Origin: Ciona intestinalis
Lineage: Eukaryota > Chordata > Ascidiacea > Phlebobranchia > Cionidae
Reading direction: 5' to 3'
Length of the DNA stretch: 64,000 nt
Assembly: GCF_000224145.3 (NCBI RefSeq)
Contig: NC_020173.2
Location: 1,231,435-1,295,434 of the forward strand
In this document: positions 47,015 to 57,433 of the stretch, piece by piece
Layout of the letters: each line of letters opens with the position of its first letter
How positions within the stretch are numbered: position 1 is the first letter of the stretch
Position numbers and translations under genes: made by a program
Notes under the pieces: model-generated
Told to the model about the DNA's origin: nothing
Database searches by the model: none
The model's input: the letters and a program-made list of their open reading frames with translations, nothing else

Positions 47015-50000
47015 ATGTCTTTATACTGCCCAAAACTTTTGTATGTCTTTTCACGGGGTATTACATCTGTTGCAAAAGCCACAAATCGAAGAAAGCTACC
47101 ACTTTCACTCACAGTGCGTCATTTTTCAATAGCTAAGGTAATAGGTTCATTTTTATTAGGCGTTAACTAGATGTAAAAAATGGGCATTTTTTACAGTTTT
47201 TTTTGAATAATTGGTAATTATAATATAGTGGCTCATCAGCGAAAAACAACTTTTTTGTCCTCAAATATGCAACAACTGTTATTTAAAAATCTGCTTTACC
47301 TCAAAATGCTTTTATGTCCAACTCGTCAAGAGTCTTTGGCTAAAAAGCTTTTTCTTAATTGTGCATTTTTATCGTGCATTTTCAACCATTCAGGTTGTGT
47401 ATTCGAAGAAAGAGGATAAACCTGAAATTCTCACCGAGGAATCGTTTGTGTTCACATTAGTGAAGCCTCATGTGTTCACTGAAGTCTTGTCGTCTTTTCG
47501 AACAGACAAGAAAATTCAGTTGGAAGCAAAATCTCATGGACTTACTAGTAAGAACAAACACATTCCTAAAACGTGCTATATATATATATATACAATCAAA
47601 ATCTTTCGTGTACTAACATAAAACTTTTTAAAGTTTTTGAATAACTTTTATGGTAATATCCAATCAAATTCTCACATCATTTTTTCCTGTACAACTTAGT
47701 GCGTTTTTTTTACTGGAAAATTTAACCTTTTGCATTCTTTTTCAGAATCATTGTTTAAAAAAGTGTTTTCTTCTTTCACAAAGAAATTAGCAAGGAACGA
47801 CTTTTCTGTTTTGTCCATGAAAGTGAACCACGTGTAAGTAAAACATCCATTTAAAAGAATGAACAAATGAATGTAACCTGCTTTATCCTCACATGGCCAT
47901 TTTGAATTGTAATTCACACAACCCATTAGTGACCACTAGGTTTGAGAAATTGCCGTTAAATGTCTTGCTCAAGGACACATACGCCCACAATGGTAGCAGC
48001 GACGAGGCTTGAAACCCATTCCCTCTAGACTAAAGGCATATGCGCTAACCACTTTGTCAAGGTGCTGGGCATCTCAAGTTACTTTCTAAATCACTAGATA
48101 CTATTTTTTTTCAATTCATAGCATACTATGCGATACTCATGCAAGTGTTTACGCTGCCTTATTTTTTCATTTCAATGGCATTGAAATACATTTCCTTGAT
48201 TAGTTTTGTGTATCTTAAAACGTTATATACCCTTCGAAATTGATTGCATGAGAATACTTTTATTTTACACAAGTTTCTCCACCACCCAGAGTGCATGGAA
48301 TTTCCTCCAAACTTTACAACCTTGATGCATTACTTCCATTGTTTATTGAGCATGGATGTTCCGTTTATCCTTCACTCAAACAATTCAGTGACTTGAGGAC
48401 AATCAGGTAAAAGTAAATCTGTAAATATGTATCACTTTTTATTCCATTTTAAAAAACAACATGGTTGATATAAATGTTTGGTGCTACATACCATGTAAGG
48501 TGGTTTCATATACTTTATGTTATAGGCAGCAGTATTTTATAAATGCAGAAGAGGCAGTTAGACACACAATCTTTTCAAACAAATTTTACCTTATCGGTTG
48601 CAATGTTTACTGATTAATACAGTTCAAAAAGTTCCAAGGTGGGCCTGGTATATAAAGTGTGGCACCTTTGCCTTGTGTTTATACTTAAGAATTACTAGAA
48701 TCTAGGTAATTTATTATGTGTATAGGTGTAACTTGGTTTGTTTTCAATGCTTCTGATTTAGAAAAGTTCAATAACATTTTCTAACAAATAATACTTAAAA
48801 ATGGCGTATATATTAAGTTTTTTTTAAATTTTTTGATCAAGAGATTCAATGTAAAACCTGCTATTATTCCATCTGCATATGCTGTTTTAATTTGTTACAT
48901 TCTTCAGTGATATATCGGAACCAACCTTATGGTATGAAAATGCAAGGTCTATCAAGAGAAAGATAGTTTACCATGCTGGACCAACCAACAGTGGGAAAAC
49001 ACATGCAGCTTTGCAAAGGTAAACATTTTTATGCTTACTGGAATAATTTACCTATTTATACAATATACAGATATGTTTATAAGAAATTCTATGTGAAAGT
49101 AACATTTTGTGTTTTGTTGGGAATGCAGTAAGTTTTAGTTGTATAATTTAAAAGCATTCTATACACCTGTATACCATTGCAAATAATTCTGTTGAAGTAT
49201 AACCAACAACTGAACAAAATCCACACTACATACTGTACACAGTAGTGTTTAAACCCAATGAATTACCTAATATTCTAAGTAACAGCAGGTATTATGTCTG
49301 AATGATACCCTAAATCACATGCTGAAAATTACAGTTTCAAAATAAATTGACAAATTTTCTATGCACTTAAATTTTCTATGAAAAATAAATTAAAAAAAAA
49401 AAATCACAAAAATTTCTAGGTTTTATGAAGCAAAAACTGGAGTATATTGCAGCCCACTTCGTTTGTTGGCACGAGAGGTTTGTCAAAAGGCACGTGATCA
49501 TGGTGTTCATTGTGATATGATCACGGGAGATGATAGAGATTATCATTACCATGAAAATGATCAAGCTAGTAAAGTTGCATGCACTGTGGAAATGACTAAT
49601 TTATTCAGAAGGTAAGCAAAATCTAATGGAGTGTAACAACAACAAAATTATAACTTTTTAAATGCAAAATTCAGGACCACATCAGTGTTTTTTATGTGCA
49701 AATTTTTGTGGAAAATTTAGGAATACATCAGTGTTTTATCATGTAAAAAAATTGTGGAAAATTGAGAAATACATCAGTGTTTTTTTGTTTTTTTTTATCA
49801 AAGTTTAAAAAACCAAATTTGCAGTGTAAAATAAGGCAATATTTTTTCTCATAATTGAAGCCAGGCCTATATTACTGGTTATCTCCCAGTGTACATAATT
49901 ACCAGTTGGTTCTACCAGTAACCAGTGCACCAAGACCTCTGTGTTTCATAATCCAACCATACAACAGCCACACATAAAAAATAAAAAAAGTGCCCCAAAA

Positions 50001-53000
50001 AATAATCACCTACAAAGTAACATACTTGGTAACTCGTAAGCTAGCTTGAGGTGTATGAACATCCGTGTTATAACGACTGTTGTTTTCCGAACACACAAGG
50101 ATAAAGTAAGTTACTATCAATGTATAGTGTTGCTACCAACATTTTACACTTTTATTTTGGCTCTTCCAGCAAGAATTTTTGTTAACCTACGTTTTGACGG
50201 CCTATTTAGGTCTATTATTACAATATAACTCATTTAGGTCTATTATTACAAGTTTATAATACAGGTTTAATGTTTACCAGATATGAGATTGCCATCATAG
50301 ACGAAATACAGATGTTGTCGGACATGGAGCGCGGGTGGGCATGGACAAGAGCCTTCCTTGGTGTTTGTGCTCCTGAGATACATGTTTGTGGGGAGGCACG
50401 AGCAGTAGATATTGTGCGGCAATTGGCGGATGAATGCAATGACTCCTTTGAAGTGGTGACTTATAAAAGACTTGGAAAACTCAGGTAAAAAATGTTTTGA
50501 GATTTTCCAAAATTCACATTTTTTCCGGCATGTAAAATGTTTCCATTCAAGCAAAGGGTTTATTTTAAAACCATGCAGCTGAACAACATGTGCACTTGTT
50601 TTTATATAAATATTTCTCAATCATACATATACGTTTGCAAATCTCCATATTTCCACTTGTCACTTGTGTAGTTTTTTGTCCCCTTCTAAACAGAAATGTC
50701 TTTTATATTTGTGTTTAAAATTACAGGGTAAAAAAGCATCCTGTTGAATCATTCAACAACCTTAAACCCGGTGATTGCATTATTTGTTTCAACAAAAGTC
50801 GCATCTATAGCTACCAAAAGAAACTCAACAGTTTAGGAATCAATGTAAGTTTGGTTCAAAATTTTTATTTGAATGTGAATGTTTGTAACTTACTTTATCC
50901 TCGCGTGGCAGGAAAACGACAGTCGTTATAACACAGGTTTAATACCTCGTGCCAGCTTATGAGTTACCATGTATGTTAGTTTGTGAGTGATTATTTTTTT
51001 AGGGGAGAGGGAGGGTTTATGTATGGCTGATAATTTGGATAACCCATTAGTGACCACTGGGTTGCCCTTTCTGCGTTAAACTTTTTAAGAAACCCTATTT
51101 TAGTATTTTATTATTGTTGCTAAAAAGGGCTAATGAGGGAAATTAATCTTTTTTAAGTTTTAAAGTTGTGGTTTTACAAAAGAACTAAAGTAGCATAACA
51201 TTAATACCAATCCTCAAGTATTCCTATCTCTATCATATACTGCAGTTCTAGCCAAGCTGTATAATAATATCATCATTTATATACTGTGTGACCATAGATA
51301 AGGGGTTAGACTGTTCACATTGCATTAAATGATTCATTCATATTTGATACCATCAGTCAGCCATTATATATGGAAGCTTACCACCAAGGACTAAACTGGA
51401 ACAAGCCAAGAAATTCAATGACAAAGATCACCCATGTAATGTTCTTATAACAACTGATGCAATTGGAATGGGTCTTAACCTGTATGTATAAGAATAATAC
51501 TTAAAACAATATTTTTTCAATATTAATTTGTATATTTCAGTTTTAACATATGTACATTTGTCTGTGTGTTCCAATTATTGAATGAATGAATGTAACTTAC
51601 TTTCTCCTAGTGTGGCTGGAAAACGACAGTCGTTATAACACGGGTGTTCATACACCTTGTGCCAGCTTACTTACGAGTTGCCCAGTATGTTACTTTGTGT
51701 GTACTTATATATTTTTAGAGTTTTTTTTAATTTTTTTATGTTTGGCTGATAATTTGGACAACCCATTAGTGACCAATTATTCATGTTTATTGTCAGGATT
51801 TCTGTATGTTGTAATGATAGAGTTATAATAATTTGTTGACAGAAACATTCGAAGAATAATATTCAGTGATTTGTATAAAACAACTTTAACCAAGGGTGGA
51901 AGAAGAGAACTAAAACAACTCACAACTTCTCATGTAAATTACTTTGTTTTTACACAAGCATATTACATACAACAAAGTGTTGAGCTTGGAGATACAAGTT
52001 TCAATGCAATTACTCCATAGTAGACTCCCCCCATTGTACGAGTCGTGTCTTTACGCACACTTTTGTTTCTATTAGAAGTTTAACTTAATTAAAACAAATG
52101 GCTCAGTGTCTGCCAAGTGTAGCAACCACGCTTATTGTCTTCCAACTAAATGTAAATATGTTTTTAACTGTAAGCGCGTTTTAACAACTGTTGTTTTGAC
52201 GCTATATCCTGTCTTTTCGTTTAAAATATTTCTAAATTTTCGCTACCGTAATTGAAGAGACAAAAAAAGTTATTATTATAGCTTTTTATAAAAGTTTTAA
52301 CATATTGTTTTAGTAGGTACAACAAAAGTATATTGCTTGTCCTTTCTTTGCAAAAAAGTATAGTATTTTTTGCTTTACTTTTTAGAATTTAAAGTCGTAC
52401 ACTTGTACTTAAAGTTATAAAGTAATACTGTTGTACTAACATAATTTTCTAAGCTATTATAAGAATATTCACCATTTTATTCCGGAAATTTAAATACCTT
52501 ATGATTTCTACAGGCTTTGCAAATAGCAGGTAGAGCTGGTCGGTTCAATTCACAATACAAAGATGGTGAAGTAACATCATTGTCATCCAAACATATGCCG
52601 TTGTTGCATAAGTTACTTCGGCAGACAGCTCCTGAAATTAAAGTAAAATAGAGTGATACCTATATGTTTACTCAATTTATAAATTTTAACAAATTCTTCT
52701 ACTTATATTCCCAATTTCAACAAAATAAACTGTGCCAAAAGTATGTAATTTTAGAAAGTATTGCCACAAACAAATTAGAACAGCAAGTTCAGGAACCCAT
52801 TTTATTTATTCTTACTTTTAGTTTTTCCTGTACCGTGTTTTAAAGACTAGTTTTGTTGCCTATTCCCTTTTTTATTTTGATTAATCTGGTTTTCGTTGCC
52901 GCATTTAAAGGGTTTGAAATAAAATTGATGTTATATTATTTTCAGGTTGCTGGCCTGCATCCCACATTTGAATTGTTGGCAGAGTTTGCTAATGTGTTAA

Positions 53001-54620
53001 ACACAAAATCACTATCAGAAGTAATTGTGATGTTCATTGGAATGTGCGAGATGAATGAAAAACTCTTTTTCCTATGTTCACTTAAAGAGTGTCATGACAT
53101 TGCTGAATATTTGGAAGACGCAAATGCCTGCAGAGGAATTTCTTTACGAGATATGTAAGGTTAACATTTCTCATACGAACTTATTGCTAAAAACTGTTGA
53201 AAAAAGGCATTTTGTTTTTAGAGTAGTTTGTTTCCACGCAATACATTCATAATGGATAACTTTTATGGATTTAGTTTTATAAATAAGTTCTGTCTTTACA
53301 GAGGAATATTAAATGTTTTTTTTTATCCTTTAGGTATACATTCTGTTCAAGTCCCATTTCTTCAGGAAATAAAGAAGTTCTATCTGTGCTCGCAGCTTTT
53401 GTTAATTCCTATGCAAATAATGTTGCAGTGACTGAGCAAGATGTGAAAAGTTTACTGCGGTGGCCACCCCCACAACAAGCTAAAAGTAAAACCGAAATTG
53501 AACGCTTGGAAAGCTTGCATGAAGTATTAAGGCTCTATATGTGGCTAAGGTATGCTAGACTAGTATGTGCATATCAACAACGTTAAGGTTTATGTAATGT
53601 TTAAACACTGATGTTTTGTTTAATACACATCATGTCTGCTTACAAGCTACCACATATATTATTTTATGTGTGTTTTTTTAAAATTATCTCTGACAACTTG
53701 GACACCCAAAAAGGGATCCTGGGATTTAAGCAATTGTCGATAAGTGTCTTGGCTAAAGACACTTACACCAATAAAAGTGGAAGTGTCAAGTCTTATACTC
53801 ATAACCTCTACTCTGAAGAAAAAATTGACCAAAAAATGGGAAAATTATACCATAAATTCTTTGCATTAGTCAGAAATACATACTACTTTATTATTTTCAT
53901 ACTTACTTCACACAGCTATAGATTCAAAGACATTTTTCGTGACATGTTTGCCATCAAAACCATGAGAAGGCATGTTGATCGTTTGATACAAAATTCAGTT
54001 TCCAGCAAAAGTAATAGTTATACCAGTAAGTCGCCATCTGAACCAAAAACTGTTCTGACTAACTAATCACTTTTTACTCTTAATTCGACAAAACTGCTGT
54101 TCTGGTATAAAATTTAATATAAGATATATTGTAACCAATATTTCATCTGCCATAATACGAAACTTCATCATTTTTATACCTGAACAGCAGTTTCACAATT
54201 AGATTCCGGCACCATGGCAAAGTGGTTATAAGCGGGCCTGTCTGTAACTCAGAGGTAATAGGTTCAAGGCTCATCGATGCTACCAATGTGGCTGTATGTG
54301 TCTTTGGGCAAGACACTCAATGGCAACTGCACCAACCCAGTAGTCACAAATGGGTGGTCCAAATTATCAGTCACACATAAAAAATTATAATCACCCACCA
54401 AATAACATAATTGATAACTTGTAAGCTGGCACGAGGTGTATGAAGCAGAACACCCATGTTATAACAACTGTCGTTTTCCGGCCATGTGAGGATAAAGTAA
54501 GTTACACACACACACACATTCACGTTATGCTTTGTAACAACATAAGCATATATTCTTATTTTACTTTCCACAGATGCTCACAGAAAAGTAGAACCCATTA
54601 TTGACTTTACTGTGGATTGA
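47015..54620 (+). CDS. SUPV3L1: SUV3 mitochondrial RNA helicase
   Basis: ATP-dependent RNA helicase that works with PNPase in the mitochondrial degradosome. Fifteen exons: 47015-47137, 47394-47547, 47746-47833, 48290-48406, 48908-49018, 49420-49611, 50281-50484, 50727-50844, 51357-51481, 51843-51933, 52514-52642, 52946-53154, 53334-53549, 53916-54025, 54574-54620; phases agree, 677 aa (human 786). The N-terminus is rich in Arg/Lys/Ser and lacks acidic residues for about 40 residues, as a mitochondrial presequence should. Motifs: [12 protein letters not shown], Ia [47 protein letters not shown], then the SUV3 C-terminal domain ([15 protein letters not shown]). It ends soon after IIDFTVD and lacks the long basic tail of the human protein. 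Introns carry six SINE copies. Confidence 0.95.
47859..48072 (-). mobile_element. tRNA-headed SINE with internal deletion
   Basis: Antisense copy in SUPV3L1 intron 3 retaining both ends: GAATGTAACCTGCTTTATCC on the left, GCCCACAATGGTAGCAGCGA and the head on the right. Confidence 0.86.
48575..48690. repeat. unnamed dispersed repeat, second copy
   Basis: Counterpart of 45100-45190, in SUPV3L1 intron 4: CAATGTTTACTGATTAATAC and GGTGGGCC. Confidence 0.5.
49962..50116 (+). mobile_element. tRNA-headed SINE, 3' half
   Basis: Sense copy in SUPV3L1 intron 6: CCTACAAAGTAACATACTTG, CGTGTTATAACGACTGTTGT. Confidence 0.83.
50870..51090 (-). mobile_element. tRNA-headed SINE, 3' two thirds
   Basis: Antisense copy in SUPV3L1 intron 8 from AACTTACTTTATCCTCGCGT to CCCATTAGTGACCACTGGGT. 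Confidence 0.85.
51577..51778 (-). mobile_element. tRNA-headed SINE, 3' two thirds
   Basis: Antisense copy in SUPV3L1 intron 9, starting with the GAATGAATGAATG tail and ending at CCATTAGTGACC. Confidence 0.86.
52140..52275. repeat. dispersed repeat shared with NAALADL1 intron 11
   Basis: Contains GTTTTAACAACTGTTGTTTT, then GCTATATCCTGTCTTTTCGT and GAGACAAA. The same ordered sequence is at 63095-63225 in NAALADL1 intron 11, in the same orientation. Not part of the SINE or MITE families. Confidence 0.75.
53690..53812 (-). mobile_element. degenerate tRNA-headed SINE, 5' half
   Basis: Antisense relic in SUPV3L1 intron 13: AAGTGTCTTGGCTAAAGACA and ACTCATAACCTCT near the head. Confidence 0.6.
54204..54522 (+). 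mobile_element. tRNA-headed SINE, full length
   Basis: Sense copy in SUPV3L1 intron 14 with head (GGCACCATGGCAAAGTGGTT), B-box-like GGTTCAAGGCTC, whole body, and a tail that has become an AC microsatellite. Confidence 0.9.
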
Positions 54621-55188
54621 TGACAACATTCTTATTATTTATTCGCAAAAGATATTTTAGTAAATTCAAGATACAGATTGATTTTTCATATATATATCAT
54701 CAGATAAGTTAAGATACACAAGCACAGTACAAAATCCTTCAGAGGTATCGCATGATACACAAATACAATATAGTATGGAACCTACAATGTATGAGAACTT
54801 TTCAACGCTACTAGTGTGTAACACATTCTTGAAAAAACTTGGTAAAGTGGCTTGGTAAAAATCTACTACATGAATGGATTATACACAAAACTGTTTGGAG
54901 GTTTAGTCAGTTTGAAAATTGTTCTGCTGCACACTGCATGGGGAAAATAATATTATTCAATTTAGCCCGTGGCTCCTACAGTGTACTATAGTTTTACCAC
55001 AGTGAGCTTGAAATTGAGATTAATCTAGTCACATCACTGCAGTCTGCACATTTCCTAAAGTTAATGTTGGAAATAGTCACTGTTATTGCACTTATACAAG
55101 CATATGAAATCTTACAATTGTACAAAAAAATTAGGAATTTTTAAAAGGAAATTTAAGGAGAAAATCAAGAGCATTTCTAATTAGAACA
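54621..55188. other. intergenic: SUPV3L1 and GBA 3' ends
   Basis: AT-rich sequence between two convergent stop codons. No gene or known repeat is visible. Confidence 0.5.
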
Positions 55189-56727
55189 TTATTGATACTT
55201 TGACCAAGTGAAAGTTTGAATAGAATCTGCTGGGCTTGTTACATTAAACATGCTTTCATTAGCAACCACTGTAATAGGAACATCATCAGCTGATGTGTTG
55301 AGAACCACAAGGACAAAGCTACCACTTGGGGTTTTTGCAGCCACATATTTGATATCACTCGGTAGGTCAGTGCCAGTAGAATGAATTCTCACTGAACCTT
55401 CTACCAAAAATTTGCTGAAATGTCCCAAGTGATAAAACATAGGTTGCTTGTAGAATTCGTCTGCAGTTGCATTGGCAATTACAGGACTGTCGTCAAAATT
55501 GTTGGCCCAGTTTGGGCCTCCTTGTAAATCAAGACACATGTTCCAATCTACCCAACCAACAGCCCAGTTATTAAGGTTATCAAGAATACTGTTGCTGTAT
55601 TTTACTCCTGTGTCCCATTTTCCTAAATCAGGCTGTGGACTGTCCTTGTTACATGCTTCTGTGCCAAGAATAAATGTATCAGGAAACTTATTATGTGTGT
55701 CATCTAACACATCAGGTCCAATAAGCCAGTCCCAATACCAATGGACACCAATACCAGAAACATACTGTGCTGCTTCTTTATCTGCAAGAACAACTTCAGG
55801 AAAAGCTGGCAAAAAGAGTCGTTGGTCATCTAAAATCATCAGTTTAATATTTCCATATCCATGTTTTCTCAATGCAGGACCCAGGTCCATTTTTACAAAA
55901 TCTCTCTGCATTTCTGCAGTGAAACCAGTAGACTGCCAACTACTCTTTACCAGAAGTCCATTTGAAGGTTCATTTTGAACAGTTAAGCCCCAAAATTCGA
56001 TACCATGCTTTTTATATTCGTCCAAAAATCGTGTGAAATACTCGGCCCATGTTTTATGGTATTTATCTCCTGCTTGTCCTTGTAACCAACCCCTACCAAT
56101 CTCATTATCAGAAGTTTTTAACCAAGCTGGTGCAGTCCATGGGCTTCCATAAAGAGAAAGGTTATTTTTGGACATTGCAAATGCCGATTTCAAAATCGGA
56201 ATTTTGTAGTTTATATCTTCCTTAGCTAATGCGAAAGTAGAAAGATTAAAATCGTTCGGAGTATCCAGGTAGGTGTATTCTCGTGTAGAATAATCGCAAC
56301 TTGCGATAGGTACTCTTATAATATTATATTCAATTCCCAAAGGCCCAAAATAACTAGCAATTAACTGATCTTGTGTCTTAGAGCTCAGAGACTTAATATT
56401 AATGGTTGCAGCATCAGTAGCAGCGCCACCAAAGCCTTTGATGGTCTGAAAAACTTTCTCATCGGTTACTGTAATAGTTGGTTGGACAGTCGAAAAGCCT
56501 TGTGCTTTTTGAAGTTGTTCCAGTGAAAAATCAAATCTTGATTTACTTTTTGATGTTGTGTACACACTTACCGAGTTCAATGGTACCGGTCGGTTTGTAA
56601 GCAGAGTGTCACAATATGTAGCATTGCAAACGCAGACGAACGACTCGTGCCCATAATCTCGAGGTACGCATGGTTCGGACAAAGCACTTTGTATTATAAC
56701 GACGAATGCAAACAAAAAGCGAATCAT
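55189..56727 (-). CDS. GBA1: Lysosomal glucosylceramidase (acid beta-glucosidase, GH30)
   Basis: Lysosomal enzyme hydrolysing glucosylceramide to glucose and ceramide. One exon, 512 aa (human precursor 536). A hydrophobic signal peptide (MIRFLFAFVVIIQSALS) is followed by the cysteine-rich start CVPRDYGHESFVCVCNATYC, as in the human mature enzyme. The acid/base glutamate is E253 in LTVQNEPSNG and the nucleophile E357 in FILGTEACN. Other matches: KGFGGAATDAA, YNIIRVPIASCDYS, GSPWTAPAWLKT, AVGWVDWNMCLDLQGGPNWA and KQPMFYHLGHFSKF. Several N-glycosylation sequons are present. The CDS has no intron, whereas vertebrate GBA1 has many. An acceptor-like ATATTGCAG just upstream of the ATG suggests a leader intron or trans-splicing. 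Confidence 0.96.
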   Translation of the reverse strand: MIRFLFAFVVIIQSALSEPCVPRDYGHESFVCVCNATYCDTLLTNRPVPLNSVSVYTTSKSKSRFDFSLEQLQKAQGFSTVQPTITVTDEKVFQTIKGFGGAATDAATINIKSLSSKTQDQLIASYFGPLGIEYNIIRVPIASCDYSTREYTYLDTPNDFNLSTFALAKEDINYKIPILKSAFAMSKNNLSLYGSPWTAPAWLKTSDNEIGRGWLQGQAGDKYHKTWAEYFTRFLDEYKKHGIEFWGLTVQNEPSNGLLVKSSWQSTGFTAEMQRDFVKMDLGPALRKHGYGNIKLMILDDQRLFLPAFPEVVLADKEAAQYVSGIGVHWYWDWLIGPDVLDDTHNKFPDTFILGTEACNKDSPQPDLGKWDTGVKYSNSILDNLNNWAVGWVDWNMCLDLQGGPNWANNFDDSPVIANATADEFYKQPMFYHLGHFSKFLVEGSVRIHSTGTDLPSDIKYVAAKTPSGSFVLVVLNTSADDVPITVVANESMFNVTSPADSIQTFTWSKYQ

Positions 56728-57433
56728 TGCCTATCTCAGCCTTTATTCCTGCAATATTAAAGTTAAGACGCACGGTTAAAAATACATCCTCTTATTTATT
56801 ACAAACTTAACCGAAATACTGACTGCTGTACAAGACAACATGTACAAAACAAAAAAGTGACTATGTCGTCATTCTGACAAAATATTATTGATTCTTTTGT
56901 TGCGCACGTAGTTAAGTTTAAAGGGTACATTAAATTCAACGGAAAAGCCTCACATTGCAAGATTGCAGAACTACATAACGATAAAGTGGAACTTGTCAAC
57001 TACATTGAAAATAGGTGGAAAGCAAACAGACTGGACAACTTAAGAGTTATTTGTAAACTTGGTAAAGAAGATATGGTGGATACGAAACATACCGCAGGAA
57101 CAAACCCACATATGCACATTTCTGTGTCGTCTACCCTACATTTCTACTGCAATAACTCGAAGTTTACTAAATGAAAATCTGTTTCATCATCCTCGTTCCT
57201 TACACTTTGATATTTAAGTTTGTTCTGATCAATGTGCAAACAAGTTGCAGCGTTTGTGTACTAACTGCAGTGCCAACAATGCGGGCAAGCATGACAATAA
57301 TTTCCTAGGGGAGTTACTGGCAGCCTTACAGTGCAAACAGATAAACTTTACAAGGCGTGGTCGTTAGGTTTGATTCTGAGCTCGATTCGCAGTGAGATTA
57401 TAGTAAGGTTCTGTAAAGCGCTTATAAAACGCC
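56728..57433. other. GBA1 / NAALADL1 divergent region
   Basis: Promoter-containing spacer between two divergent genes. It includes the decayed exon copy at about 56932-57060. Otherwise no feature is recognised. Confidence 0.45.
56932..57060 (+). pseudogene. decayed copy of NAALADL1 exon 2
   Basis: The start of NAALADL1 exon 2 (57882 on) is repeated here in the same orientation: VELVNYIENRWKANRLDN against [18 protein letters not shown] in the live gene, preceded by AAAGCCTCACATTGC against AAAGCCCCACATCGC. Similarity stops soon after, and no other exon is seen nearby. It is probably what remains of a tandem gene or exon duplication; an in-frame ATG at 56986 opens 62 codons but not a functional domain. 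Confidence 0.8.

Noticed and set aside
54505-54518. AC microsatellite as an independent feature
   Set aside because: It is the tail of the SINE at 54204-54522.
55472-55978. 168-codon open frame on + inside GBA1
   Set aside because: It is the antisense shadow of the conserved GBA1 coding exon and has no features of its own.
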